Counted from the stretch's first letter, positions 1-6,813 are shown. The stretch is DNA of 17,314 nt from Deltaproteobacteria bacterium (GCA_021789795.1 JAJYJA010000035.1:1-17314), one strand, 5' to 3'. Translations and numbers: made by a program. The notes: generated by a model not told the origin, from the letters alone.

Positions 1-337
1 AGGGCCGGGCGTGCCACAGGTCGATGGAGTCGTAACCGTAGGGATTAGGCGGGAAGAAGACGTGGTTGCCGCCCGAGGAGAGACGCTGGCGGACAAAGGG
101 GTCCTGGTAATCGGCCTCGGTGGCGAAGTCGCCGCCAAAGGTGGTCTCGGGATAGGCCCGCAGAATCGGGAAGTAGAGGCGGCCCTGGTAGATGACCAGC
201 AGGGGCTTGTCGTTGCTGACCAGCTCCGCCGCCAGGGTGGTCGCCAGCAAGACCAGGAAGATCACCAGGCTGACAAGGCCGCGCCGGTTGGCCCGGAAAC
301 GCCGCCACCGCCGCTGGCCCGGACTCATGGCCCTCAT
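1..337 (-). CDS. yejE: ABC transporter permease YejE, N-terminal part (runs off left edge)
   Basis: This is the 5' 112 codons of an inner-membrane permease of the YejABEF family, which imports short peptides in enterobacteria. Translating the minus strand from the ATG at 337 gives a basic start (RRWRRFRANRRG, residues 9-20), one hydrophobic helix at about 20-41, then the periplasmic segment typical of YejE: NDKPLLV, GRLYFPI, YPETTFGGDF and NPYGYDSIDLW. There is no stop before the window edge, so the gene is partial. A second in-frame ATG at 328 is an alternative start. The gene begins 13 bases after the yejB stop, with a GAGG-like sequence ahead of it, so it should be co-transcribed with yejB. 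Family assignment is firm; the real substrate is unknown. Confidence 0.9.
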   Translation of the reverse strand, partial: MRAMSPGQRRWRRFRANRRGLVSLVIFLVLLATTLAAELVSNDKPLLVIYQGRLYFPILRAYPETTFGGDFATEADYQDPFVRQRLSSGGNHVFFPPNPYGYDSIDLWHARP

Positions 338-350
338 GGCCGGGCCTCGC

Positions 351-1412
351 TCATCGCCTGTCCACCGCCGCAAAGGAGATGCGGGGATCGACCAGCACGT
401 AGCTCAAATCCGAGAGCAGACGGGCGATTAAGCCGATGATGGTGAAGAAGTACAGGGTGCCCAAGACCACCGGGTAGTCGCGGTTCATCATCGACTGGTA
501 GGCCAGCAGCCCCATGCCGTCCAAGGAGAAGATGGTCTCGATCAGCAGCGAGCCGGTGAAGAAGGCGCCGATGAAGGCGCCAGGGAAGCCGGTGATGATG
601 GGGATGATGGCGTTCTTGAAGATGTGACGGTAGAGCACCGCCCCCTCGGAGAGGCCCTTGGCCCGGGCGGTGATCACGTACTGCTTCCTGATCTCCTCCA
701 GAAAGCTGTTCTTGGTGAGCAGGGTCATGATCGCCAGACTGCCGGCGGTGCTGGAGATGACCGGCAGCACCATGTGCCAGAGGTAGTCGGTGATCTTGCC
801 CCACCAGGAGAGCGCGGCCCAGTGGTCCGACACCAGGCCGCGCAGGGGAAAGACGCTCCACAGGCTGCCGCCGCCAAAGAGCACGATGAGCAGGATGGCG
901 AGCACGAAACCGGGGATGGCGTAGCCGATTAAGATCACCGCCGAGCTCAGGGCGTCGAAGGCCGAGCCGTCCCGCACCGCCTTCCTGATCCCCAGAGGGA
1001 TGCAGGTCAGGTAGGTGACAAAAAAACTCCACAGCCCCAGCGACATGGAGACCGGCAGCTTGGAGATCACCAGGGCCGCCACCCGCTGGTGGTGGTAGTA
1101 GCTCTCGCCGAAGTCGAAGCGCAGGTAGTTGCCCATCATGGTGAAAAAACGCTTGACCGGCGGCTGATCAAAGCCGTAGGTGGCGGCGAGGCTCGCCATC
1201 TGCTCCTGATCCAGGCCCTGGCGACCCTGGTACAAACCACCGCGTCCAGCTCCGGCGCTGGCCTCCGGGCCGCCGGCCCGGCCCGTAAGTTCGGCCAGCA
1301 TCCGCTCCACCGGCCCGCCGGGCACGAACTGGGTGACGGTGAAGGTCACCAGCATCACCCCCAACAGGGTGGGGATCATGAACAAGAGCCGTTTCAGGAT
1401 ATAGGAACTCAT
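351..1412 (-). CDS. yejB: ABC transporter permease YejB
   Basis: This is a 353-residue inner-membrane permease, the usual partner of YejE in a peptide-type ABC importer. The N-terminal helix (about 10-28, ending VTQFVPGGPVERML) is the standard start of YejB/DppB-type permeases. Further hydrophobic segments lie near 121-141, 157-180, 212-232, 272-295 and 315-331. The cytoplasmic EAA-type loop that docks the ATPase is at about 249-271 (ARAKGLSEG...IFKNAIIP). Residues 45-66 form a Gly/Ala-rich insert. The start lies three bases after the stop of the upstream two-helix protein and I see no good ribosome binding site, so translational coupling is likely. A YejA binding protein, which normally sits just upstream, is absent from that position. 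Confidence 0.93.
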   Translation of the reverse strand: MSSYILKRLLFMIPTLLGVMLVTFTVTQFVPGGPVERMLAELTGRAGGPEASAGAGRGGLYQGRQGLDQEQMASLAATYGFDQPPVKRFFTMMGNYLRFDFGESYYHHQRVAALVISKLPVSMSLGLWSFFVTYLTCIPLGIRKAVRDGSAFDALSSAVILIGYAIPGFVLAILLIVLFGGGSLWSVFPLRGLVSDHWAALSWWGKITDYLWHMVLPVISSTAGSLAIMTLLTKNSFLEEIRKQYVITARAKGLSEGAVLYRHIFKNAIIPIITGFPGAFIGAFFTGSLLIETIFSLDGMGLLAYQSMMNRDYPVVLGTLYFFTIIGLIARLLSDLSYVLVDPRISFAAVDRR

Positions 1413-1415
1413 GGC

Positions 1416-1841
1416 CTAAAGGCGCTGGTTGCCGCCGGGATCACTCCGCTCCCCGTCCCCTCCCTGGCCCAGCATCTTCTCGGCGCAGTCCGGGCAGATG
1501 CCGTGCGAGGTCTTGGTATCGAACTTGCGTAAGAAGTACTGCTCCATCGGCAGCCAGTCGTCGCCCTCGCCGATCTTCCGGCACCAGGCGCAGACCTTGA
1601 GAAACCTCTCCAGATAGTGGAGCCGGGCCAGGAGCCGTCTGGTGAGCAGATGCACCACCAGCCAGACGGCCAGGGTAAGCAGGCTCTCCAGCGCCGCCTC
1701 CCGCCAGTTCATCCTGGTCTTGCCGCCGAAGAGCAGCCGGGGCAGGTCGAGCAGCTCGTTGGCCCAGAAGAGGAGGATCAGGGCCAGAAATCCCAGGTTC
1801 TCGTACCACAGGATCCGCTCCGAGGCCCTGGGCGCGGCCAT
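1416..1841 (-). CDS. Small two-helix membrane protein with CxxC...SHGICPxC tail
   Basis: This 141-residue protein matches no named family that I recognise as a whole. Two hydrophobic helices lie at about 15-35 and 50-68. A basic, coiled-looking stretch follows (TRRLLARLHYLERFLK), and then a cysteine module: CAWCRKI (C84, C87), a W-x2-ME-x-Y core, and SHGICPDC (H113, C116, C119). The same module (CxxCKKI...W...E.Y...SHGICPxC) occurs as a terminal piece of many deltaproteobacterial histidine kinases and PAS/GAF sensor proteins. The CxxC pairs suggest metal or redox binding, but its role is not known to me. I chose the ATG at 1841, one base after the nrdJ stop, because GGAG lies ten bases upstream; a GTG at 1850 would overlap nrdJ and sits too close to that site. 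It is probably co-expressed with nrdJ and yejB. Confidence 0.8.
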   Translation of the reverse strand: MAAPRASERILWYENLGFLALILLFWANELLDLPRLLFGGKTRMNWREAALESLLTLAVWLVVHLLTRRLLARLHYLERFLKVCAWCRKIGEGDDWLPMEQYFLRKFDTKTSHGICPDCAEKMLGQGGDGERSDPGGNQRL

Positions 1842-1842
1842 A

Positions 1843-4101
1843 TCAGGCACACTCCGAGTAGCCGCAGGAGTGGCAGACGCAGCAGCCGCTCTCGTGCTCG
1901 ATGGCCCCGCCGCACTCCGGGCAGGCCCCGAAGCCCTGGGCCTCGCCGTTGACCGTCCGCCCGCCCTTGCCGCTCGCGGCCTCGATGTGCTGACGGATGG
2001 CCTGGGCGATGGCGTCGGCGCAGCTCATCACCTTCTGGGCCCCGAAGCCCACCGGCTTGTGGCAACTGATGCCGATCAACTGCTTGACGATGGGCTCGGG
2101 CGCCATGCCGCTCCGCCAGGCCAAGGACACCAGCCGGCCGATGGCCTCGCACTGGCTGGCGGCGCAACCGCCCGCCTTGCCCACGAAGTTGAAGAGCTCG
2201 AACTGACGCCGGTGGTCGTCCTCGTTGATGGTGACGTACATCTGGCCGCAGCCGGTGGCCATCTGGTAGGTCTTGCCGGTCAGGCTGCGGGGCCGGTCGC
2301 GTTTCACCGGCGGGGCCGGTTCGGCGGCCTCGTGCGGCTTGTCGGTCTTGGCGGTAGAGAGCACCTGGTTGGCCCGGCAGCCGTCCCGGTAGATGGTGAT
2401 CCCCTTGCAGCCGAGCTCATAGGCCAGGAGATAGGCCCCCTGGACGTCGTCCACCGTGGCCTCGTGGCCGAAGTTGATGGTCTTGCTCACCGCGTTGTTG
2501 GTGTACTTCTGGAAGGCGGCCTGGATGTCGATGTGATTCCTGGGGGTGATGTCATGGGCGGTCTCGAACACCTGCCGCACCTTGAGCGGAATCTCCTCCA
2601 GGCCCTGAATGCTGCCGGCCTTGGCGATCTGGCGCATGAGTTCCTCGGAGTAGAAACCCTGCGCCTTGGCCAGCCGCTCGAACACCGGGTTGACCTCCAG
2701 CATCTCGGTGTTGTCCATCACCCGGCGAACGAAGGAGATGGCGAACAGGGGCTCGACCCCGCTCGAACAGCCGGCCAGGATGCTCAGGGTGCCGGTGGGG
2801 GCGATGGTGGTGCGGGTGGCGTTGCGCACCGGGGCGGCGGGGTTTTGCCGGCCGTAGATGCTCTCCGGGAAGTTGGGGAAGGCGCCGCGTTGCTCGCCCA
2901 GGGTGATGGAGTAATCCAGGGCCTTCTTGTCGATGAAGTGCATCACCTCCTCGGCCAGGCCCACCGCCTGGGGCGAGGAGTAAGGGATGCCCAGGGTGGT
3001 CAGCAGGTCGGCAAACCCCATGACCCCCAGGCCGATCTTGCGGTTGCGCTTGGTTACCCGGTCGATCTCCGGCAGGGGATAGCGGTTGATGTCGATGACG
3101 TTGTCCAAGAAATGCACCGCCTTCTCCACCGTCCGGCCCAGCTTCTGGAAGTCCACCTTGCCGTCGGCCACCATGTTGGCCAGATTGATGGAGCCCAGGT
3201 TGCAGGACTCGTAGGGCAGGAGCGGCTGCTCGCCGCAGGGGTTGGTGCTCTCGATGGTGCCCGCCGCCGGGGTGGGGTTCTTGGCGTTGATCCGGTCGAT
3301 GAAGACGATGCCGGGCTCGCCGGTCTGCCAGGCCTGCTTGACGATCTGGCGGAAGACCTTGACCGCGCTCTGCTTCTTGACGATCTCCCCGTCCCTGGGG
3401 TTGACCAGGGCATAGTCGCCGTCGGTCTTCACCGCCTCCATGAACTCGTCGGTGATCGCCACCGACAGGTTGAAGTTGTTGAGCTTGGTCAGATCGGCCT
3501 TGGCCTTGATGAAGTCCATGATGTCCGGGTGATCGACCCGCATGATCGCCATGTTGGCCCCCCGCCGGGTGCCGCCCTGCTTGATGGTCTCGGTGGCGCA
3601 GTCGAACACCGACATGAAGGAGAGCGGCCCGCTGGACACCCCCTTGGTGGAGTGAACCACGTCGTTGTGGGGACGGATGCGGGAGAAGGAAAAGCCGGTG
3701 CCGCCGCCGCTCTTGTGGATCAAGGCCGTCTGTTTCACCGCCTCGAAGATGCTCTCCATCGAGTCCTCCACCGGCAGCACGAAGCAGGCGGAGAGCTGGC
3801 CCAGCTCACGGCCGGCGTTCATCAGGGTGGGCGAGTTGGGCAGGAAATCGAAGCTGGCCATCAGCTCGTAAAAATCCCACGCCAAATCGGCGATGGGGGC
3901 GGTGGGATTGAAGGCCAGATCGCCGGCGGCCACGGTGCGCGCCACCCGCCACAGCATATCCTGGGGCGTCTCCCTGACCTTGCCCTGCTGGTCGCGGATG
4001 AGATAGCGCTTGTTGAGCACGGTGATGGCGTTCTCCCGGAAATTGGGGGTTATGGCGTCGGGGGGCAGGGTCATATCCTTGGGGCTGATTCTCTTGGTCA
4101 T
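1843..4101 (-). CDS. nrdJ: Adenosylcobalamin-dependent (class II) ribonucleotide reductase
   Basis: This 752-residue enzyme reduces ribonucleotides to deoxyribonucleotides using adenosylcobalamin to make the thiyl radical, so it needs no oxygen and no separate radical subunit. The active site is readable: C106 (SACFVLP) and C300 (YESCNLGS) are the expected reducible pair, and N287, C289 and E291 (NPCGEQ) are the radical cysteine and its partners. The glycine-rich SGGGTGFSFSR is at 131-141. The region at about 607-700 matches the TSCPD domain of long NrdJ proteins (ATGCGQMYVTINEDD, GGCAASQCEAIGR). The C-terminal tail carries CPEC (727-730) and CHSC (743-746), probably the zinc or electron-relay end. 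The start has AGGTG about six bases upstream. It is first in a minus-strand run with the two-helix protein and yejBE. Confidence 0.97.
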   Translation of the reverse strand: MTKRISPKDMTLPPDAITPNFRENAITVLNKRYLIRDQQGKVRETPQDMLWRVARTVAAGDLAFNPTAPIADLAWDFYELMASFDFLPNSPTLMNAGRELGQLSACFVLPVEDSMESIFEAVKQTALIHKSGGGTGFSFSRIRPHNDVVHSTKGVSSGPLSFMSVFDCATETIKQGGTRRGANMAIMRVDHPDIMDFIKAKADLTKLNNFNLSVAITDEFMEAVKTDGDYALVNPRDGEIVKKQSAVKVFRQIVKQAWQTGEPGIVFIDRINAKNPTPAAGTIESTNPCGEQPLLPYESCNLGSINLANMVADGKVDFQKLGRTVEKAVHFLDNVIDINRYPLPEIDRVTKRNRKIGLGVMGFADLLTTLGIPYSSPQAVGLAEEVMHFIDKKALDYSITLGEQRGAFPNFPESIYGRQNPAAPVRNATRTTIAPTGTLSILAGCSSGVEPLFAISFVRRVMDNTEMLEVNPVFERLAKAQGFYSEELMRQIAKAGSIQGLEEIPLKVRQVFETAHDITPRNHIDIQAAFQKYTNNAVSKTINFGHEATVDDVQGAYLLAYELGCKGITIYRDGCRANQVLSTAKTDKPHEAAEPAPPVKRDRPRSLTGKTYQMATGCGQMYVTINEDDHRRQFELFNFVGKAGGCAASQCEAIGRLVSLAWRSGMAPEPIVKQLIGISCHKPVGFGAQKVMSCADAIAQAIRQHIEAASGKGGRTVNGEAQGFGACPECGGAIEHESGCCVCHSCGYSECA

Positions 4102-4208
4102 GGCGGCACCTGAAAGATTGTTTGGGAAGAAAAAAATGAACCAACGGGATGCGGGGCGTCACCGGCAGGCTCGCGACCGGCTATGCGCTATGTTGTATGC
4201 CGGTGGCT

Positions 4209-4237
4209 AACATGGCACAACGGGATGTATTTGTAAA
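4209..4237 (-). promoter_or_regulatory. Possible nrdJ promoter
   Basis: Reading the minus strand, TTTACA (4237-4232) is followed after 17 bases by CATGTT (4214-4209). The first hexamer fits the sigma-70 -35 box at five of six bases, but the second fits the -10 box at only three of six. It would start the nrdJ transcript about 100 bases before the ATG at 4101. I saw no NrdR-type box and no B12-box consensus in this leader. This is a weak call from pattern alone. Confidence 0.25.
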
Positions 4238-4263
4238 CAGCAAAATGCGCCAGCGGCAGCACC

Positions 4264-4321
4264 AAATTTTGGGGTCAGGTCTTGCAATTAAGAAATTTTG
4301 GGGTCAGGTCTTGCAACTAAG
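4264..4321. repeat. Two tandem copies of a 29-bp unit containing TGGGGTCAGGTCTTGCAA
   Basis: Units 4264-4292 and 4293-4321 are identical except for one T/C difference at 4288/4317. The core (tggggtcaggtcttgcaa) resembles short sequences that I recall flanking REP-associated IS200-like (Y1) transposase genes in Proteobacteria. No such transposase gene is visible here. The duplication is certain; the link to transposases is memory-based inference. It could be a remnant of an element or a small non-autonomous repeat. Confidence 0.85.
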
Positions 4322-4476
4322 TATTTCCTCGCTAGCCCCCACCCGCGACCTCACCTGGCTTGGGGCAAGGCCTACCCGCCTGCCGGGTCATAAGAAAAAT
4401 ATCCGTGCGGAACCCGCCTCCATAAGGTTTACTTTACCTTACCTTGCGTCCTAACACGAATACGCCGGAGGTGATC

Positions 4477-5016
4477 GTGCCGCGACTCTTCGTTGCCATC
4501 GAGGTGCCGGAGCCAATCAGGCGGGCCGTGGCCGCCCTGGAGCAGGGGCTGGCCGGGGCACGCTGGCTGCCGGCCAGTCAGTTGCATCTCACCTTGTGTT
4601 TCATCGGCGAGGTGGACACGGCCCAAGGGGCGGCGATCGAATCCGGGCTGCCGGAAGGGATAAGCGCCCCCTTTACCTGCCGCCTGACCGGAATCGGCTG
4701 CTTCCCGTCCCCCGCCCGACCACGGGTGCTGCATGTCCGGGTCGAGTCCGGGCCAGGGCTTTATCGCCTACGGACGGCGCTGGTGGCCAGGCTTGGGGAA
4801 CTGGGCCAGGAGGTAAAGCCGGATCGCTTCACCCCCCATCTCACCCTGGCCCGGTTCAGGAACGGCCAACCGGAGGCGGTGCGCGATTATCTCAGCCGCC
4901 AGGCCAGTTTCAGACAGCCTCCCTTTACGGTCAACGCCTACCACCTCTACGCCAGCCGCCTGACCCCCCAGGGGGCGATCCACACCCGCCTGCGCTCCTA
5001 TCGCCTGACCGCCTAA
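4477..5016 (+). CDS. thpR: 2'-5' RNA ligase family protein (ThpR/LigT type, RNA 2',3'-cyclic phosphodiesterase)
   Basis: This 179-residue member of the 2H phosphoesterase family has two HxT motifs in matching contexts, HLTLCFIGE (H37, T39) and PHLTLARF (H121, T123), which form the active site. The protein begins RLFVAIEVPEPIR, the usual opening of ThpR proteins. Enzymes of this type open 2',3'-cyclic phosphates in RNA; the physiological substrate is unclear. I start it at the GTG at 4477 because GGAGGTGATC, the full complement of the 16S rRNA tail, sits directly upstream, and because this gives the normal family length. TTG at 4444 and GTG at 4471 are in-frame alternatives. It is divergent from nrdJ and has its own transcription signals or shares the intergenic region. 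Confidence 0.9.
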   Translation: MPRLFVAIEVPEPIRRAVAALEQGLAGARWLPASQLHLTLCFIGEVDTAQGAAIESGLPEGISAPFTCRLTGIGCFPSPARPRVLHVRVESGPGLYRLRTALVARLGELGQEVKPDRFTPHLTLARFRNGQPEAVRDYLSRQASFRQPPFTVNAYHLYASRLTPQGAIHTRLRSYRLTA

Positions 5017-5073
5017 CCCCCGGCGCGTAGAACGCCTCCGCGGGCCATCATCTCCCGGCCCAGCAAAAATGAC

Positions 5074-5102
5074 TGGCGGAAAGCCGCTTTTTACCTTATA
5101 AT
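5074..5102 (+). promoter_or_regulatory. Probable promoter of the DEAD-box helicase gene
   Basis: A perfect -10 hexamer TATAAT (5097-5102) lies in otherwise GC-rich sequence after thpR. The -35 position 17 bases upstream reads TGGCGG, a poor match, so an activator or -10-driven recognition is possible. Transcription from about 5109 would give a leader of roughly 170 bases before the helicase start codon. Confidence 0.5.
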
Positions 5103-5226
5103 GGGCACTCTGATGTGTTGAGATTGCCATTAAAGTCAGACCCGCCCGCACTGCTCTCCCCTGACCTTTTCGTTGCCGTCCCCCGCCAGAACCCAACCCC
5201 CTTTCCCGGTGGCCATTTTCGGTTAC

Positions 5227-5261
5227 GGCGCACGGTGCGCCCCGACCTTGGCTCGCCCAAG
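5227..5261 (+). promoter_or_regulatory. Two adjacent hairpins in the helicase mRNA leader
   Basis: GGCGCACGGTGCGCC (5227-5241) is a 15-base perfect dyad that can fold with a short loop. CTTGG (5247-5251) pairs with CCAAG (5257-5261) across a five-base loop. Both end just before the AAGGAG ribosome binding site of the helicase gene, a place where folding could affect ribosome access. Function is inferred from position only. Confidence 0.45.
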
Positions 5262-5277
5262 TAATTTCAAGGAGATT

Positions 5278-6606
5278 ATGAACTTCGAGGATTTCAATTT
5301 TCACCCCCAGATCATGGCCGGCATCCTGACCGCTGGTTATCAGACCCCCACCCCGATCCAGGTCCAGGCCATGCCGTCGGTGCTCAAGGGCCAGGATGTC
5401 CTGGGGCTGGCCCAGACCGGCACCGGCAAGACCGCCGCCTTCGCCCTGCCCATCATGCAACGACTGCTGACCACCGGCCGCCGGGGCCCAGTCCGGGCCC
5501 TGGTAATCGCCCCCACCCGGGAGCTGGCGGAACAGATTCACAACGCCTTCGCCACCCTGGGCGAGAAGACCGGCCTTCGGAGCGTCTCGATCTACGGCGG
5601 GGTGGGAATGCCCCCCCAAGTGGCCAGGGTAAAGCAGGGGGCGGAGATCATCGTCGCCTGCCCCGGGCGCCTGCTCGACCACCTGAACCAAAAGACCATC
5701 AGCCTCGCCCACCTGGAGGTGCTGGTACTGGACGAGGCGGATCACATGTTCGACATGGGTTTTCTCCCCGATCTCAGGCGGATCATCCAGCACCTGCCCC
5801 GCCAGCGGCAGACCCTATTATTCTCCGCCACCATGCCGGAGGCGATCCGCGGCCTGGCCATGGAGGTGCTTAGCCGGCCGGTCACGGTGCAGATCGGCTC
5901 CACCGCCCCCGCCGACACGGTCAGCCACGCCCTCTACCCGGTTCCGGCCCACCTAAAGACCACCCTGCTCCTGGAGATCCTGCGCCACACCGACACCGAG
6001 TCGGTGTTGGTCTTCACCCGCACCAAACACCGGGCCAAACGGATCGGCGAACAACTAGAAAAAAAAGGCTTCACCGCCGCCTCCCTTCAGGGTAATCTAT
6101 CCCAAAATCGGCGGCAGGCGGCCTTGAACGGCTTCCGGGACGGCACCTTCCAGATCCTGGTCGCCACCGACATCGCGGCCCGGGGCATCGATGTCAGCCA
6201 GGTGTCCCACGTCATCAACTACGACATCCCCGACACCCCGGAGGCCTATGTCCACCGCATCGGCCGCACCGGACGGGCGGCCCGCACCGGCGACGCCTTC
6301 ACCCTGGTGACCGAGGAGGACGGCCCCATGATCCGGGCCATCGAACGGCTCCTGGGCAGCCGGATCAGCAGCCGGCGGCTGGACGACTTCGACTACCAGG
6401 CGCCGCCGCCCAAGGTGGATCAAGAGTTCGCCCGGCCGCCGCATCCGCCCAGATCGACCCGCAAGCCGGCAGGCGGCCCGCCCAAGTCCCTGGCGGCCAG
6501 AAGACCCGCCCGCGCCACCGCCGAGACCGCGCCATCCCGGCAGGAACGGCGGCCTACGGCGCCCGCCAGGTCAACAACGCGACATCACCGCCCCTCCTCA
6601 AGCTGA
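5278..6606 (+). CDS. DEAD-box ATP-dependent RNA helicase (RhlE-like)
   Basis: This 442-residue protein unwinds RNA duplexes with ATP and probably acts in ribosome assembly or mRNA turnover. All core motifs are present in order: Q motif GYQTPTPIQ (20-28), motif I AQTGTGKT (45-52), Ia PTRELAEQ (79-86), motif II DEAD (152-155), motif III SAT (183-185), motif IV VLVFTRT (243-249), motif V VATDIAARGID (295-305) and motif VI HRIGRTGRA (326-334). The tail from about 375 is basic, proline-rich and probably disordered, as in RhlE and relatives. I chose the ATG at 5278, with AAGGAG upstream, over an in-frame extension to 5173 that lacks family similarity. The exact subfamily (RhlE, CsdA or other) is not resolved. 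Confidence 0.95.
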   Translation: MNFEDFNFHPQIMAGILTAGYQTPTPIQVQAMPSVLKGQDVLGLAQTGTGKTAAFALPIMQRLLTTGRRGPVRALVIAPTRELAEQIHNAFATLGEKTGLRSVSIYGGVGMPPQVARVKQGAEIIVACPGRLLDHLNQKTISLAHLEVLVLDEADHMFDMGFLPDLRRIIQHLPRQRQTLLFSATMPEAIRGLAMEVLSRPVTVQIGSTAPADTVSHALYPVPAHLKTTLLLEILRHTDTESVLVFTRTKHRAKRIGEQLEKKGFTAASLQGNLSQNRRQAALNGFRDGTFQILVATDIAARGIDVSQVSHVINYDIPDTPEAYVHRIGRTGRAARTGDAFTLVTEEDGPMIRAIERLLGSRISSRRLDDFDYQAPPPKVDQEFARPPHPPRSTRKPAGGPPKSLAARRPARATAETAPSRQERRPTAPARSTTRHHRPSSS

Positions 6607-6636
6607 GGATGGGCACGGAGATAACCAAAAAACCAC

Positions 6637-6790
6637 GTAACTATCCAGCCGCACCCCATCTGCTTTGTCACCAGCCGGCTCACATACCAAAAAGTATAGC
6701 TCGCCGGCTGGTTTCGCGCATCTGGGGCGCGGCTGAATAGTTACGGCCCACAGCCGGTGCCAATTCTGCGGCACTAAGCTGGATAGTTAC
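6637..6790. repeat. Palindromic MITE-like or REP-like element with 13-bp terminal inverted repeats
   Basis: GTAACTATCCAGC (6637-6649) is the exact reverse complement of GCTGGATAGTTAC (6778-6790). A second, imperfect partner of the left end lies at 6723-6744: 20 of 22 bases pair with 6637-6658. Inside, ACCAGCCGGC (6670-6679) pairs perfectly with GCCGGCTGGT (6703-6712), and ATAC (6684-6687) with GTAT (6694-6697). A further hairpin uses CAGC (6751-6754) and GTGCC (6757-6761) on its left side, paired with GGCAC (6770-6774) and GCTG (6778-6781). So one end sequence occurs three times around two stem-loops. There is no open reading frame inside and no clear target duplication. The two mismatches in the large stem become G-U pairs in a minus-strand transcript. 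Confidence 0.7.
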
Positions 6791-6813
6791 CAAACCGCAT
6801 CCGGAGGCAGATC

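Larger units (their letters stand above)
4102..4476. other. Intergenic region between divergent nrdJ and thpR
   Basis: These 375 bases hold no gene I can support. They contain a 10-base direct repeat (caacgggatg at 4142-4151 and 4218-4227) enclosing an 8-bp inverted repeat (4160-4167 with 4198-4205). Next comes a 29-bp tandem duplication (4264-4321), and then two small hairpins: cttg-ggg-caag just before 4371, and acccg (4374-4378) with cgggt (4384-4388). The section around 4209-4320 is clearly more AT-rich than the neighbouring genes. Both divergent promoters must lie here. A 101-codon plus-strand reading frame across it lacks a ribosome binding site and simply translates the repeats. Confidence 0.7.

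Noticed and set aside
1642..4113. An 823-codon open frame on the plus strand, antisense to nrdJ
   Set aside because: It is rich in G, L, A, H and D with no recognisable domain, and exactly mirrors nrdJ, whose active-site motifs are complete. Long antisense frames are common in GC-rich genes.
4102..4260. Cobalamin riboswitch ahead of nrdJ
   Set aside because: I looked for the B12-box consensus and the usual conserved stems on the minus strand and did not see them. A palindrome is there but with different sequence.
4264..4321. CRISPR array
   Set aside because: Only two directly abutting 29-base units with no spacers between them, and no cas genes nearby.
4149..4454. A 101-codon plus-strand frame across the nrdJ/thpR gap
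   Set aside because: No ribosome binding site, no domain, and part of its length is simply the translated 29-bp tandem repeat.
6637..6790. tRNA or small RNA gene in the palindromic region
   Set aside because: No D-loop or T-loop (GTTCRA) consensus or acceptor stem was seen; the symmetry and repeated ends fit a repeat element better.
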